A stretch of DNA of 64,000 bases from Perkinsus olseni. Its lineage: Eukaryota; Perkinsozoa; Perkinsida; Perkinsidae. This document shows, one piece after another, positions 30,650 through 43,090 of this stretch. The position numbers were made by a program, and so were the translations under genes. The notes beneath the pieces are model-generated. The model searched no databases. It saw only the letters and a list, made by a program, of their open reading frames with translations, and was not told where the DNA came from. Location of the stretch: the NCBI GenBank assembly GCA_013115135.1, contig JABANP010000011.1, forward strand, positions 62,001 through 126,000. Reading direction: 5' to 3'. How positions within the stretch are numbered: position 1 is the stretch's first letter; every line of letters begins with the position of its first letter.

Positions 30650-33600
30650 ATGGGTCCGGCGAAACGGCCTCGTCCGCTGCTGTCAGTAAAGTCGTGCAGC
30701 AGTGCGCCGTCCACATCCCCACAAAAGAGGCTGAGGGCTCTTGGTGATGTGACGCCGCTCGGCGGTAGAGTGTCTCACCGTAACGATGTGAGAGAACTCT
30801 CAGTCAGCAGCAGCAGCAGTAGTGAGAGTAGCGACAGCGGTAGCGAGTTGGAGCTGCAACTGAACCCGGATCCGCCGGAGGCCTTGGGGAGGCTGAAAGT
30901 GGAGAAGTGGTATAAAGAGCAGATCAGGCCAGTTGAGAACGACCCGGGTTGTGAAGCTCGATATGAAGAAGTGAGCCCAGAGCTGGAGGGCGCGTTGTCC
31001 GAGACCATCGTGGGGGGCTATAGGAAGGTATGTCAAGACGCGGTTCTCTATTACTGCACATCACTGATGGTTCCATTGTTGAAAGATACTTCACCGACAG
31101 CACGAGCATGACGAAAGCTCCGCTGGGGGGCACTTGAAGTTTTACACTCATCAAATCAGAGCTCTCGAGGCGATAGCACTGGAGGACCGTAACGTGTGTA
31201 TCTGTACGGCGACGAGCAGCGGCAAATCACTCGCCTTCAATTTACCAATTCTGAGCTATATTGACAAGCGTGAGAAATCAATGCCGACGACCTGCCGTTG
31301 AGGCTGTCTACTGTCAGATCCGGACACCACAGCGCTTTATCTCTATCCGACGAAAGCCCTGGCCCAGGACCAACTTCGTGTTTTGAAGCAGCTTGTAGAA
31401 GGTGGGCTCTTTGCTTCTCACCGGTTACTAGAGTTTTTCTGGTAGGCACCGATATCGTGGTGACGACCCTCGATGGCGACTGTGACACGACGGCCCGTGA
31501 GGTGGCCAGGTCTCGAGCCCAAGTGGTGCTCACCAATCCTGATATGCTGCATTGTTCGCTTCTCCCCCAACACAGACGATATCAGCGACTGCTGGGTAAC
31601 CTGAAGTTCGTGGTCGTGGACGAGTGCCATACGTATCGAGGCAGCTTCGGCAGTCATGTTGCCAACGTCGTTAGACGGTAAGGTGGGACCACCTTCAATC
31701 TCGGAGATGAATCATGCGGGAGTCACTAATTACCCGTTCCCTGTGTGTTCTGCTGGGGGATGCAGGGCTGGCAAAGGTTCTCTGCGGCGGTCGTCGTGTC
31801 CTAGCCGAATATTATTGCAATATCGGCGGTTGCTCAGGCTCCGACGTGCATTCGATTGGCATCAGAATAAGCGGGCAGTCACCGAGCGGCGCGATCTACG
31901 TTTCATCTGTTGCTCTGCCACCATCGGGAATCCTTCCGAACTCATGGCGAATCTTACAGGTTGGCCTGGTCGCCAGCGAAGGGCTCGCCACGTAGTGTGA
32001 ATCTACTTAGGACTTTCGACTACTACCGGCCCTAATGACGTAGTGAATGGTATCACTACCATCGGAGTTGATGCCGATGGGGCGCCGCGAGGGCCCCGTT
32101 GGGTAGTCATATGGAGACCCAGCGACTACAGTGAGAAAAATGCAGGGAAGGCTGCAACTGAGGACGCCGTCAAAGTGCGGGGTGAAGCGATGGTTCCTAC
32201 TCGTAGATCTAGTTGCTGATCAGGACAAAGTCACTGCTCATATTCTGAATACAGCAGCTGGTCTGGGCCAGGAGACGTCTGCGGGTTTCGTAGCCGATAC
32301 TTCCAAGCTGATGGCCACACTGGTTCAGATGGGCGTTAGGTACCGCGTTAGGGCTCGCTCCTTCTATCGAATCTGGGGAGTACTCCTTCAGGACCATATG
32401 CTTCGCCCGATACCGGCAAATGGTGGAAATAATGCTCTCTAGGGTCAGGGCGTTGCTGAAGAAGGGGACAGAAGGCCAGGCAAGATCACCAGCTCAGCAA
32501 TCCGTAGTCGCCTGGTAGTCCTGTGTCCTTCCAGGTCGTGTCCTATCGTAGCGGCTATACGCAGGAATCTCGGCGAGATATCGAGCAGCAGATTTTCTCC
32601 CACAAAGTGTTGGGTGTGATATGCACCAGTGCACTCGAGCTGGGTGTCGATATTGGCAGTCTGGACTGCTGCATTTCGATGGGGTATCCAGGGTCGAGCC
32701 ACAGTCTACAACAACAGTTCGGCCGGGCTGGAAGGGTGAGTGGGAAGTCAGTCTGCTTGCTAAGCCGCTCTGCCTACTTGTTTTATTTTCTTCTCTTTCG
32801 TGTGGAGCTAGCTTGTCGCATAGAACAGCTCAGAGAACGGCAACGGGAGCTCGGGAAAGAACGAGCCGCGTGGTTTTATGCAGTCTCACTATCGACTGCC
32901 CCACACGCCCTCTGTTTCAGTCGGGCCGAGCAAGTCTTTGCATTCTCGTTACTCGAGAGACAGACCCTATCGATCAATGGTTCTCAGCACAGCCCGAGCG
33001 TCTGATGGAAACCTTGGGTCAAGCCGAGGACGCTCCTGTACAATGGGACAACGAGCAGGTGACAAGTCCCCTCGGCGCGGAACCTCCGGGGATCCTTCGA
33101 AGGCAGATTCTACCGAAGCATCTTTTGTGCGCGGATAACGAGGTTGAGTTCCTCTCTATCGAAGATGTTGCGAAGTACGCGGGGTTTGAGAATGGCGGTG
33201 CTACCAACTCAGCTGCAGGTATTGGCCACCGCCGACGGACGAGCGAATGAAGAAAGAGTATGACGCCATGATCAGTAAAGTGCGGAAGGAATCGCCGTTC
33301 GCTAAGAAGCCGCACGCGAAGGTGACCACCAGGTTGAGCTCACTCTCATGATGCTGGCTTGGGGCTGCAGATAAATCTTCGCAGTATCGACAACCGAAAC
33401 ATCAAAGTTGTCACGCCGTCGGCCGACGCTCGGGAAGGCGACAAACAGATAGACGAGATTGACTATAATAACGCATTCTTCTACCTGTGAGTTGAGAGGG
33501 TCGTACTTCCCTTGCGGCACCATCACGCTTTATGCGAGACTGGAGGCGCAGCTAAATTTACTGTCTTAGGTACCCCGGCGCGACGTACATGAACCAAGGG

Positions 33601-34822
33601 ACTGAGTACAGGATCGTTGATCTTGATTTGCGATTCGATAGAGCCATCGCTCGCCCCATGAAGTGAGTGCTACCATGGTGTAGCAGTAGTCTGATCTTGG
33701 TCGTAGGCATGAGTATTATACGAAGAGTCGGGACATCACCGATGTACTCTTCATGAACATCGAGAGGGAAGCCTCCGCACAAGTCCCGTACCGTCTATCG
33801 AATGCTCCTGTGGAAGCTGACGTGCACCTCCGATTTGGTGAGAAAGATGGGCTTTCGCTCCGCCGGGCAGGACAAGTGATAAGCCTTTCTCTGGTGTGAG
33901 ATGGCCGTACACATCGAATTTGACCCTGTAAATCGTATTAGCCGGTGAGAAGTTGAAAAAATTGCGATTGTGGGGGAATGCGGCCCGTACGTCCTATTGA
34001 ATGTGTCGTTGATGTCAGGTCGAGTAGAGATCTGCACTGAGGTCTACGGTTACAAGAAGTTCAATAAGCATACGGGGAGGATAGTCGAGACCATAGGCGG
34101 ACTGGGCCTGCCGAAAGTGAAGTACTTCACCAAAGCCACCTGGATAGAATTCGATAAGCAGTTCGCTCTGCAGTGGGACGAAGGGGACTTCAGGTGAGCG
34201 ACCGCTATGCCTTCAGGGTGGAACTGCTCTCCTTTCTGCCTCGTTTCCCTGGTAGTCGTTGCTGTGATGAATTATCCCTTTGGCCTCAGGGCTGCCCTTC
34301 ACACATTCAGTCATCTATGGCTGAGGTCTGTCCGTATCCACCTGTTGTGTGACCAGAGTGACGTCAGCACTCAATGCCCGAGTATTGATGATGTTCGGGA
34401 ACGGCCGTATACAGCAGTCGTATTCGACACCAAGATAGGAGGTGAGAATACATCATGTTATCTTCGGCACTTCGGATGCTCTTCGCTCACTAAGACCTAG
34501 CTGAGCCGGTACTGGGAGTTGGGTTATAAACTCACACACGCCCTCGGGTGATTCCCATCAGGTATTGGAGTAGCATTGGCAGCATTCGGTCGACTGCGCC
34601 AAGTGCTAGAAACCGCCTTAGAGATTGTGAGCACGTGCGATTGCCTTGATGGTGAGGTGCCGACGCGTGCCGAATTCCTGTTGATGTTTCCTTCCCCTCT
34701 CAGATGGGTGTCCAAAGTGTGTCCATCTGTCGACTTGTGGCTCCTATAATGACCTCATCAACAAGCGCGGCGCGATAAAACTTCTCAGCGGCGTGATTGA
34801 ACGTTTGAAGTCAGAGGACTGA
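30650..34822 (+). CDS. HRQ1: Hrq1-type DEAD/H helicase with DUF1998-like zinc domain
   Basis: An ATP-dependent 3'-5' DNA helicase of the Hrq1 family, linked in yeast and archaea to crosslink repair and genome stability. The start at 30650 reads MGPAKRPRPLL and precedes a Ser/Glu-rich low-complexity stretch. The helicase core follows: THQIRALEAIA (Q-like motif), Walker A ATSSGKS near 31210-31229, LYLYPTKALAQDQLRVL, DECH box VVVDECHTYRG near 31620, SATIGNPSEL, the YAETS-type motif as ADTSKLMATLVQMGVR, YTQESRRDIEQQIFS, TSALELGVDIGSLD, and motif VI QQFGRAGR near 32730. Downstream are DTDPIDQWFSAQPERL, the winged-helix-like HLLCADNEVEF, INLRSIDNRNIKVV, EIDYNNAFFYL, GYKKFNKHT and a terminal four-Cys cluster (CDCLDGCPKCVHLSTCGS), which is diagnostic of the family. 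It ends RLKSED with TGA at 34820-34822. Many short introns are present. Confidence 0.88.
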
Positions 34823-35825
34823 ATCTCCGTGCGAGTATCGTTTCATTCTGACAACCGGAAGAGTTCTGAGTTTCAAGGTAGCCTCACCGTGGTGAACACT
34901 TGAAGGAACGGCGCGTGTGTGAGTCTACAGTTAAACGTCAGTACCGGCTAAGACTTCCGCCGGTGTGCTTATTTCTTCGGGGGCTTCATGCACGAATCGG
35001 CGTAAACAAATGGTTCATCTCGGGGTTCCATTCGAGCTTGGAAGCTTTCCTTTCCTCCGCGTACGGCGTGCTGAGCCGAAGCGGTTGGTACTCGAGGATG
35101 TACATCTACCATGATGTCTTCTCGGCAGCACCCAACATTTTCCAGCCCACACATTCCATATGACACCTTCCTTCACTGACCTCATATTGATTCGTGCCCC
35201 GGAAATAGAGGGGAAGCCAGCCCCTGAGCATGCCGATGTGAATTGCCGCCCGATGATGCAACATTTTCGGGCGTGCGCGCTGTACGAGCGCGAGACGGAA
35301 GTCGAAAAATTTTCTTTTGAGCGCTTGTCAAATTCCATGTCTCTTCCGCCGTAACCCCCGTTGATAGTGGACGGTCAGAGAGCCGCCACGTCCTTCCTAA
35401 TCAGAGGAGGGTTAACCACATTCGCTGGGAGCCGACTGACGAATTTGCATATGCTTGTCGTCGTCCTAGGACGCTGATACGAAGAGTATTCCTGTACTTG
35501 CTTTGATGGCCGTGAGTCCAAGTGCTGTCGAATGCCGCGTTTTGAGATGGATCTTTGGTGTTGTCAATCGGTGTGGGATCGAAGCGTTGTTTCTATCGGT
35601 CGCATCTGATATTCGCAGTGAACGAAGCCGTCGCAGTCGAGCGCGGTGGTACTCTGCCCTCACCTGCGGAAGAGGCGGAACTACTCTTCTGAGGCGGCTG
35701 CTGGCGGACCTCCTCGATTGATGAAGTTAACTTTCACGTTTTCCGTTCGTCCATCACTCCCGTCTGAAGGCGAACTCCCCGCAGTCCCGCATCATTCCCA
35801 GTTGATTCTCCTCGAATCGCTACAA
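34823..35825. other. Intergenic region upstream of the tandem array
   Basis: About 1 kb without a supported gene. The frames at 35015-35338 (minus), 35160-35354 and 35503-35721 (plus) lack domains or splice logic. The region separates the helicase from the first gene of the paralogous array and may hold its promoter. Confidence 0.4.
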
Positions 35826-37485
35826 ATGATAAAACGCTGTCCAAGCATCATACATCTTCACCTAGCTCTGGTCCTTACTGTACTCTGTGGCCTAGCCAGT
35901 GGAATGCGGACAGCTGCCGAGGTGCCGGGGCCTGGGGTATCGGTCGGTTCTGAAACACGCCTGGAACATCCAAGTGGGTGCGAGTGATTATATGGTTCCA
36001 GGAGGATGGCGTGATACTATCATTGCGAGGGAGCATTGTGCTGGTTCCCTTCAGCTGGACGATTCGTTCGAGCTCGGCTTGGAAATCGGCTCGGACGACG
36101 TGTCACTTGATGTCGCCCTTCTGAATAGCGTTGGAAAGGTAAGCTCGTCAGCGTCATTATCATCATTACGGTTTGATCATCAGGAAGGTGGTGGCACTGT
36201 AGCATCCCCTACAAGCTCGGTTACCTTCGGCAAACCCTTGGATGAGAGGGGTCCGCGTATTGTGGAGATGAGTTGCAAGCCCCGCATCCCCATCGGGCGT
36301 GAGGAGCAAGCCAAAGACCACCGGGCCTACTACTTCTTTCCCGGCGGAATAACGTAGGCTTGCGATGCAGCAGGGTCTGCCGTCTGGCCGGATGTTGCTG
36401 CTATGCTTGGGTCACCGGATTTGAGTGGTGTCAGATGGCTGGAGTTCGCCGATTTCTCGCTGGTTAAGTCCTTCTCTCGGCAGCTGGTGTCAACACTCGA
36501 CTCTGAACTTCGAGCGTATGCTGCTAATAGGACTTGTCAAAGGATGGCTGAAAGAGTAGATGAAGTGATGGCGGAAATGGCAGAGGACACGGAGATTCAC
36601 GACCTGGTAGAGGGTCTCCATCTGGAGGCTCGCTTAGACTAGACAATCGGCACTCCGAATCCTTCAGGACCCTCCTTTCTTCGAGCTCCACAATCCGTTC
36701 CCCATGGATGCTTCCAGGCCAGCCCATTTCACGGTACTCGGTCTTGTCTCGGCCAGCTTGCGGTCACCTGTCCCTTCTCAGTTGATGCCGCACAGGGTGC
36801 CAGAGCGCTTGAACGGTCATGAGGTGAACTTCGATCCCTTGATGGTGGGTGTCCGTGCGGATCACAATAGGGGTATGCTGCTCAGCCTCTCAGTTCATCC
36901 CTATGTTCTATGGAAACATCACGAGGTATCGGATGATGCTGAGGCGCCCCGACAGCGGGCCCGCCTACTACCTTGACTTCACACTGGAGGACTCCAAGCT
37001 GACGCTTGATGATATGGCATGCCCGAGGAGCCTTCCGAAAGACGGAGCTGGATGGAGAGAAATCGCGAAGGGCGAGTCTGTAGGAAGCTCTGGCTTCCTA
37101 CAACTTTCATACAGGAACCCAGTACGCTTAGAAGGTCTACCTTTGGCGTTGCATCTCGTCTTCCTTTGCAGGGTTTTTCCGGGGAGATGGCCGGAGTTCT
37201 CTTCCCTTGAGAGTGTCAAAAAAGTCACTATGACTCTACCTCACAACTTCAATCAATCTGATGTTGAGGCCGCCATCAAATGGCTCTTACTGGGTCTGGT
37301 CTACGAGACGACGAGAGATGTGGCGGACTCCTGCAGCATCGGCCGACACGCTCATGCACGAATTTTGCGTCCACATGGCTCAGAAACCGGAGAAGGAAGA
37401 GCCTGAGCATAGCCAGAGTGTTCAGACCCTCAAGGGCGTTCTCACCAATCTCAGGGATTCGATAAAAAGTCGGTTGAAAAACTGA
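35826..37485 (+). CDS. Array gene 1 (type A): predicted secreted two-unit protein
   Basis: First member of a paralogous family I do not recognise. The start at 35826 gives a clear signal peptide, LALVLTVLCGLASG, then MRTAAE at a GTGCCG donor. Unit 1 has TVASPTSSVTFGKP, IVEMSCKPRI and RAYYFFPGGIT (phase-2 donor at 36355), then WLEFADFSLVKSFSRQ and a helical stretch to TEIHDL. Unit 2 has DPPFFELHNPFPMDAS, VPERLNGHEVNFDPL, YYLDFTLEDSKLTLDDMACP and WPEFSSLESVKKVTMTLP, then DVEAAIKWLLLGLVYETT, and ends NLRDSIKSRLKN at 37485. Between VYETTRDVADS and ADTLMHEFCVHMAQ the conserved frame shifts by one near 37328-37345. A similar break may lie before 35990. Expected location is the secretory pathway or exterior. 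It pairs with genes 7 and 8, which share module order and a conserved 3' block. Confidence 0.65.
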
Positions 37486-37571
37486 GACCTTCCTGCGACT
37501 TGGTGCCCGTAGCCGTTTGCTGTTCTCTCCTTAGCAGAAGTATCCCTATGAACCTCATGCCACTTTACACG

Positions 37572-37630
37572 TGTTGTGATGTGCTGTCTGTGCATGTAAG
37601 CCCTCTCGAGTTGGGATCCTACGGAACTGC
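37572..37630 (+). repeat. Conserved 3' block of type A genes, copy 1
   Basis: Core TGTGATGTGCTGTCTGTGCA, then TGTAAGCCCTCTCGAGTT and a CTACGGAACT ending. Near-identical copies follow genes 7 and 8 at similar distances from the stop; no copy follows the type B genes. It probably belongs to the 3' UTR. Confidence 0.75.
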
Positions 37631-37890
37631 CGGTATCTTCATGAGACATATAGACATGCCCAATAAGAATATATTCATGAGTGGGGAAGTGAGCGGACTG
37701 TGGCACTGATGGTGTGTTGTTGTATTTCTCAGGCGTCTCCTTTGCTTGGGTGATCCCCTATGTAGTGGTACGGTCTAAGACCTAAGCTCCAGTCCCGTTA
37801 GCAACAGTGCTCGATTTAGTAAGCATTGCTCACGCCCGCTACTTAGTGAAGAGGAGAGAGCGCAGTAGGGGGGGGGGTCGGCGCCCGAAG

Positions 37891-38050
37891 TCTCATGTTG
37901 TCGTCATATTGTGGGTATCGTTGGTATCTTCAAGGATACTGGAAGGTATCCTATTCGAGTGCATTCCTTCTTCTCCCTCAATGTTGCACCCCATCAGCAC
38001 AACCCTCCTCCTCTTGGTGGCTGCTCATGGCTTGAAGAGTGTAGGTCCGG
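37891..38050 (+). repeat. Duplicated 5' block (copy 1) of array genes 2 and 9
   Basis: The 90 nt before the ATG at 37981 and the first exon and intron start are nearly the same as 55305-55465. Shared landmarks are TCTCATGTTGT, ATATTGTGGGTATCGTTGG, TCAAGGATACTGGAAGGTAT and GCTCATGGCTTGAAGAGTG. It probably includes the core promoter and 5' UTR of both genes. Confidence 0.75.
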
Positions 38051-40084
38051 GCAGCTTCGACTCGCCCTCCTCAGCCTCCGGATAGTGTGGCTGCTGTCAT
38101 TCCTCTCAATCGTCGCCGTGCAAGCAGCCCTTAAATCAAAAGCTTGCACACGTGCAGTGTTTCAGACGCTCCACCACCGACAAGGCCAGGCCGGTGATGA
38201 GACATTCCCAGTGAGTGGGGTTACGGATGGTACACGGCTAGCTTCCCTCCCTCATATGTATCAACAAGGAACGCATCGTCACATTCATTGAGGGCAGCGC
38301 GCGCCCCTCTGTGTGAAGCCGTAGTGTTCAGGGCGCCTGCCTCGTAACTCCTCCCAATGTTACCTCCCAGCCTCTATTCGGCAGCCTCGTCAGTGGTGGT
38401 CTAGGAAACACACTGAGGGTAGTAGTGCAACCAGCATGTGCGTTCCTATTCAACATTCTGCAGTACACGCCCGAGAACAGAGTAATCCTGGACGATCTTT
38501 ACGACGGGGCTCCCAAGCCATCTGTGCTCCTTCCCAGCAAGGTGGGCCTCACCAGCTCGTCGCTGAGTTGTCCTGCTGGGCTAGTCCATGGCTGCCAGGT
38601 TTACGGCTTCCTCAATGGTACGAACAAAGCCGCACTATTCGAGGACCCTGTACCGGGCAAGCCCCTCAAATTGGAGGAGATGAATTGTGAAGGGGAGATT
38701 CATGCATTCGCCGGAGGCAAGATGTGAGAAGTCGTGAAGGGTTGACTACCCACCTTGGACCCGGGGTGTGGGGGATTGGCAATAGACGACGTTCGCGCTG
38801 GTTGTCGAAAAGCCGTCAAAGTCTTTCGACAAAAAAGCCGAATTCGAGGCCTGGGCCACGAACTGAGCCTGACCCGGGCACTGTTGAGCGTGGCTTTAAG
38901 CGTGGCTTGGGCCGACTCAGAGCCCGCCCGGGCCACGGATCTTGAGCCCACCTTTATCTAGCCTATGATGTCTCACCTCTTCCTCCTCCTGTTCTCGAAG
39001 GAGATACTCCTTTGAGTACCTTCCAGCCCATTGCCCTTCGTTTTTCAGTGATTTCGACCTAGCCTTCCCTAGTTGGCCCGATCACGCTGGAGATATCAGC
39101 AAGTATCGGATTACGCAATCCAAAGCTTCCTCAGCGGCCTACTCTATACTCTACGCCGGTCTACTGGGAGCTGATATTACTAGAAGGATGGAGAACGGCG
39201 GGGGCAGAGAGAATAGAAAGTCGAGGCACAAGCGGCTAGGCTATAAGAAAGGGCGTCTGTCGCAGTTGGAGGAGGCCATCCGAGTGGAGCGATACATAGT
39301 CACTACGCTCTGTTCTCACATCACTAAGGTAGCAAAGTCATTTTACTATACTCCCATCAGTTGAAGGAGGTGATGTGCGGAAGTCTAGGCGTAGGATTTG
39401 GTCGTTGTTCTCAGGATCAGTCGCACATCGTAGCGAAAGGCAGAGAACGAAACCCGAGCTGTTATCCTGGTGAGGTTGGCCTTCGTTGCTTGACCAATTA
39501 TAGCTCGCCCACCAAGTCCACTTCGACCGTTGACTCTCTCAGGATTTGCCTGGAGCGTGGCAGTCTCCTGACTGGGCTCCTCTGCCCTTCACATTGGAAG
39601 TAAGTTCCGAAAGGACTCCTCAACCCTCCTCTGACTGAGTGGCCGCTGCAGGTCGCCTTTTCTGATGGATTCTATTCCGTGGACGGTTCCTCCACGGGCT
39701 TGCCAAACGCATCAGTTGTGCAGTTCGCCGTGATTGAGGGAAAGTTGACTATGGTCGATCTCAATTGCGGCGAACGAGGTATGCTAGGTTCGATCCGGGG
39801 AGAAGATCCGCCCGACACCTATCATGAGTAGGCTCTGGAACGGCTGACGCGATACTAAGCTCTTTTGTGTAGGTACTTTAGTGGAAGCTTTCCCGAGTAC
39901 CGCGCCCCTCGCTGGCTTCACTGAGTTCTCGTATAGCAACGACAATGTAAACGCGGCCATCAGCTGGATATACACTGGCTTGGTTAATATGAAGACTTCT
40001 CTGATGAAGGAGAAGAAGGAGGAGCCGAGGACGAACCTCAATGCTAACCAACTACTTGCCGGTATCCTTTGCAAGTACCCATAG
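37981..40084 (+). CDS. Array gene 2 (type B): predicted secreted two-unit protein
   Basis: The start at 37981 gives signal peptide MLHPISTTLLLLVAAHG, ending at a GTAGGT donor. Unit 1 contains RIVTFIEGSARPSV, NVTSQPLFGSLVSGGLGN, VILDDLYDGAPKPSVL, VYGFLNGTNKAALFED, LKLEEMNCEGEIHAFAGG, then DFDLAFPSWPDHAGDISKYR and AAYSILYAGLLGADITRR. Unit 2 contains GFYSVDGSSTGLPNASVV, LTMVDLNCGERG, AFPSTAPLAGFTEFSYSN and NVNAAISWIYTGLVN, ending LLAGILCKYP at 40084. Each unit follows the same order: short acidic exon, GxPxPSVL exon, beta-rich exon ending in a Cys and a glycine pair, and an AFPxW exon with a WLYxGL helix. Its first exon is almost the same as that of gene 9. No known domain is recognised; a secreted role is inferred from the leader. 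Confidence 0.65.
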
Positions 40085-40659
40085 GGCTTGAATAGCCCCG
40101 ATAGGCTTCTCTCAACACCAGGGAAAGGTTCATGAATCATGTAGTTGTTGATGTGCTGTTCACTCATCCGTACTCGAGTTTGCATGGGGAATCTCCATTG
40201 GGGATTATGCTGGGTATAGTATCTACGGCCTCAGTCCATCTTTGATAGATTGGCTCCTCCCTGATTCTGTCGAGCGTTATGGCGGAGTGTCTCGATGTAA
40301 CCTTGACGTTTCTCGCGTATGTCGCAGTCCATCGGTAGATGATAACGATCGAGCTGCTAGCCCTACTCTTCTACGTAAGCTGTGCTCAATGGCTCTGTAA
40401 CGCCTGCCAACAGCTGTTGGTATCCTGTCATCTCTGAGAAGTCACTCTTCTAGCTATACCGACTAAACCGCTCCTCATAGGAGTTTATTGGATGATGCCC
40501 TTCAAGCTTGGCCGTGTACTATGTATTATTTACCAGCCACACAGGCTTTTGCGGGCAGGTTAGTACTCCTTCTCAGCGCCTTAACTGCGGAATGGTTATA
40601 CTCAGGAGCTTAATTAATGGTCGATGCCTTTTCTGCAGCCTCTTCTTGTCACCAAGTCA

Positions 40660-42938
40660 ATGATACCGACGATCGATGGCAGCCCCCTCTTCGCCCTTGT
40701 CTTCCTTCTCCAGTACTCCTCCATCTGCGAAGCAACTTGGGGAATGACGAAAGAAGTAGGTTGGCCTTAGTAGCGGGACAGCCTATCGTGCGGTAACTGG
40801 CTGGCTGTGAGCCCTTGAGATGGCCCTGGCAAATCTGACCTAGGTACTTGTCGGAAGGCAGAAAGGAGAAAATCACTTCGAAGTAGACTAGACATGACTT
40901 CAAGATGTGGATATTGCGCAGCGTGAAGGTTTCAGAACTTGCGGGCCTACAAGACGGATCTGCCAAAGTTCGACGATCTCTTCGTATCCAAGTCGAGGGG
41001 GAGGTCAACATTGAAGGTGTGTTCGGGGAGAGTCTTCCAGTAGACAGGCTGCGTACCGATCCATAAGCTAATTTCTCGGTAAAGAAGTACTCTGTATCAT
41101 TATATGAAAGTCAGTGGAGGACTCAGCTAATTTCTCCTTTCTCTCCAGGCTAACGCCTTGAGTGAAGAACAGATTGAGGGTATGTTCAAGGGAGTCCCTA
41201 CAGCCTCTGTCATTACGGTAAGAGGGATAGTGTGCCTGCCTCTCATCATCTGCAGCATGCACGTCATACCCAAAATAGTGGTCTTATCATCAGTCCTCTC
41301 CTGTTATGAAGGCGACTAACTCTATGGTGAAGCTTGCTATCGACGAGAGTGGAGTTCTAGGCATCGCTGAGATAACTTGCCCCGTTATTGTTGGCGACGA
41401 CGGAGAGGAAGAGATCACCAGTGAATCGCGTATATTTATTGACAGGCCGAGGTGAGCAACAGCAGCTCCTGGAGGACCGAGCTCTCATGCTCCTCACTTT
41501 GCTTCGCGCATGTTGGGTCGTATTTTTAGCAATTTCCCTTTGGCCTTTCCCCACTGGAAGAGGGGGCGAGCGGGCAAGAAATACTCAATCAAGGATGGTG
41601 GGAATATGGCGGAGTTGAAGAGGCTCTTATCTACGTCGGCCTGCTGGGGGCAGACCTTCTGGCAAGGAATGGAGGCAGTGCTGTTGTTATAGAAGATCCT
41701 ACTTACGTGCGCCGGTACAAGCGGCAGCGATCTCTGAGCCGCGAGGAGCGCGATGCTGCTGCATCCTGGATTGACGAGTATATGCTTGGCAAGCTCTGCG
41801 AGATGTTCAAGGACCACTCCAAGGTGGGCTTCGACCGAAATGATAACGTCAGCCCCTTCGCCACCAGATACCAAATCACGTGAAGGCTGAGGACCTGGGG
41901 GACGGCCGTGCTCATTTCACAGTGGGGCCAAACCGCGCATTCAACTGCATTTCGGCTCGGAGTTTATGCGTCCCTTGACGATGGTCTCGAGTCCCGACAC
42001 AAGCCGCTGCCCCTTCATCGAGGGGAGCAGCGACTCACCTCCTCATTATATCCTATTGCTGCCTCGTACGATTGTAGTAATGCGCAAGAGAGAGGGAATT
42101 GTCTTGCCATGCTGGTGCTTCCCTTCATGGTACATGTCCTCGCTGACGGACTTCAACTGTGATCGTAGCAGTTGTATGCACATGAATGGATCGGGGCTAC
42201 AAATAATTTCCTCATACACGACTGAGCTCCCAGGATGCATTAACTCTCTCCATAGCTAGGTTTTCATATGCTACATGTCAATGGCAGGTCCCGCATCTCT
42301 TGCCCAAGTCCATCCTCGACAAACCTGTTGGGTTTGCCCCGGCACCCTCGACCTTGGATATCAGAGCCCCTAAGGGACAGAAGATCACCCGGCTACTCAC
42401 CAAAGTCTTCCCCTCTCGCCGTGTAAGGATGAAGCGAACAGCTCTGCCACTTTATGCTCTAACCCGTGAGACAACATCTCTATATGCTTTTCAGGCATCG
42501 GATTCTAGCCTGATGGTGACCTCTAAAGACTCGACTAGTATGGTGGTGTTCACTAGGAATCCTCGTTACAATGTGCTGACGGTTAAAAATGGTACCTGTC
42601 CCTACGTGAAATCGGCCGAGTGAGTTTGAAGCAACTGAGTGCAATCCGCACTCGTGGCTCGATCTGGAAGTGGCTTTCTTCTTAGGGTATTCCCTTGCCT
42701 CTTTCCTGACTATGAGTCCCTAACGGGCTTTACAGGAGCACAGTTCGAAGCGCCGCCTGGCAGGTTGAACTTCAACACTATCAGATGGCTTTATATTGGA
42801 CTGATGGGCCGAGTCAAGGAGCCGATAACGGGCTCTGCTAATGACTTATTTTTGAGGGAGCTTTGTAGATATATTGAGGAGCGACGAGCCATCAGGTTGA
42901 AGGAATTAGAGGATGAGCAGGAGGAAGATGCGGAGTAA
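40660..42938 (+). CDS. Array gene 3 (type B): two-unit protein with one frame break
   Basis: The start at 40660 (MIPTIDGSPLFALVFLLQY) gives a signal peptide ending CEATWGMTKE at a GTAGGT donor, matching gene 6 exon 1. Unit 1 has RQKGENHFE, YKTDLPKFDDLF, ALSEEQIEGMFKGVPTASV, MVKLAIDESGVLGIAEITCP and NFPLAFPHWKRGRAGKKYSI. Near 41605-41625 the frame must shift by one base to reach VEEALIYVGLLGADLLARN and WIDEYMLGKLCEMFKDHSK. Unit 2 has VKAEDLGDGRAHFT, LLPKSILDKPVGFAPAPS, SKDSTSMVVFTRNPRY, LFPDYESLTGFTGAQFEAPP and FNTIRWLYIGLMGRVKEP, ending DEQEEDAE at 42936-42938. It is a close duplicate of gene 6 across exons and parts of introns; the frame break is not shared with gene 6. Confidence 0.62.
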
Positions 42939-43090
42939 CATGAAGGCGTGTTGGTTTTCTGACTGATGTGTTAAATCATGATTCTCATTCCTCCATCATT
43001 AAGGTGTTCATATAACGGAAGAGGCTTGCGTTGATCGTTAATCCTTTCGCCAGCCTTCTCCCGTCTCTTTTCTGTCTACGTATTCCCTCG

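Noticed and set aside
37866..37876. Run of about ten G residues as a regulatory G-quadruplex
   Set aside because: A single uninterrupted run without further G tracts nearby; it may simply be a homopolymer.
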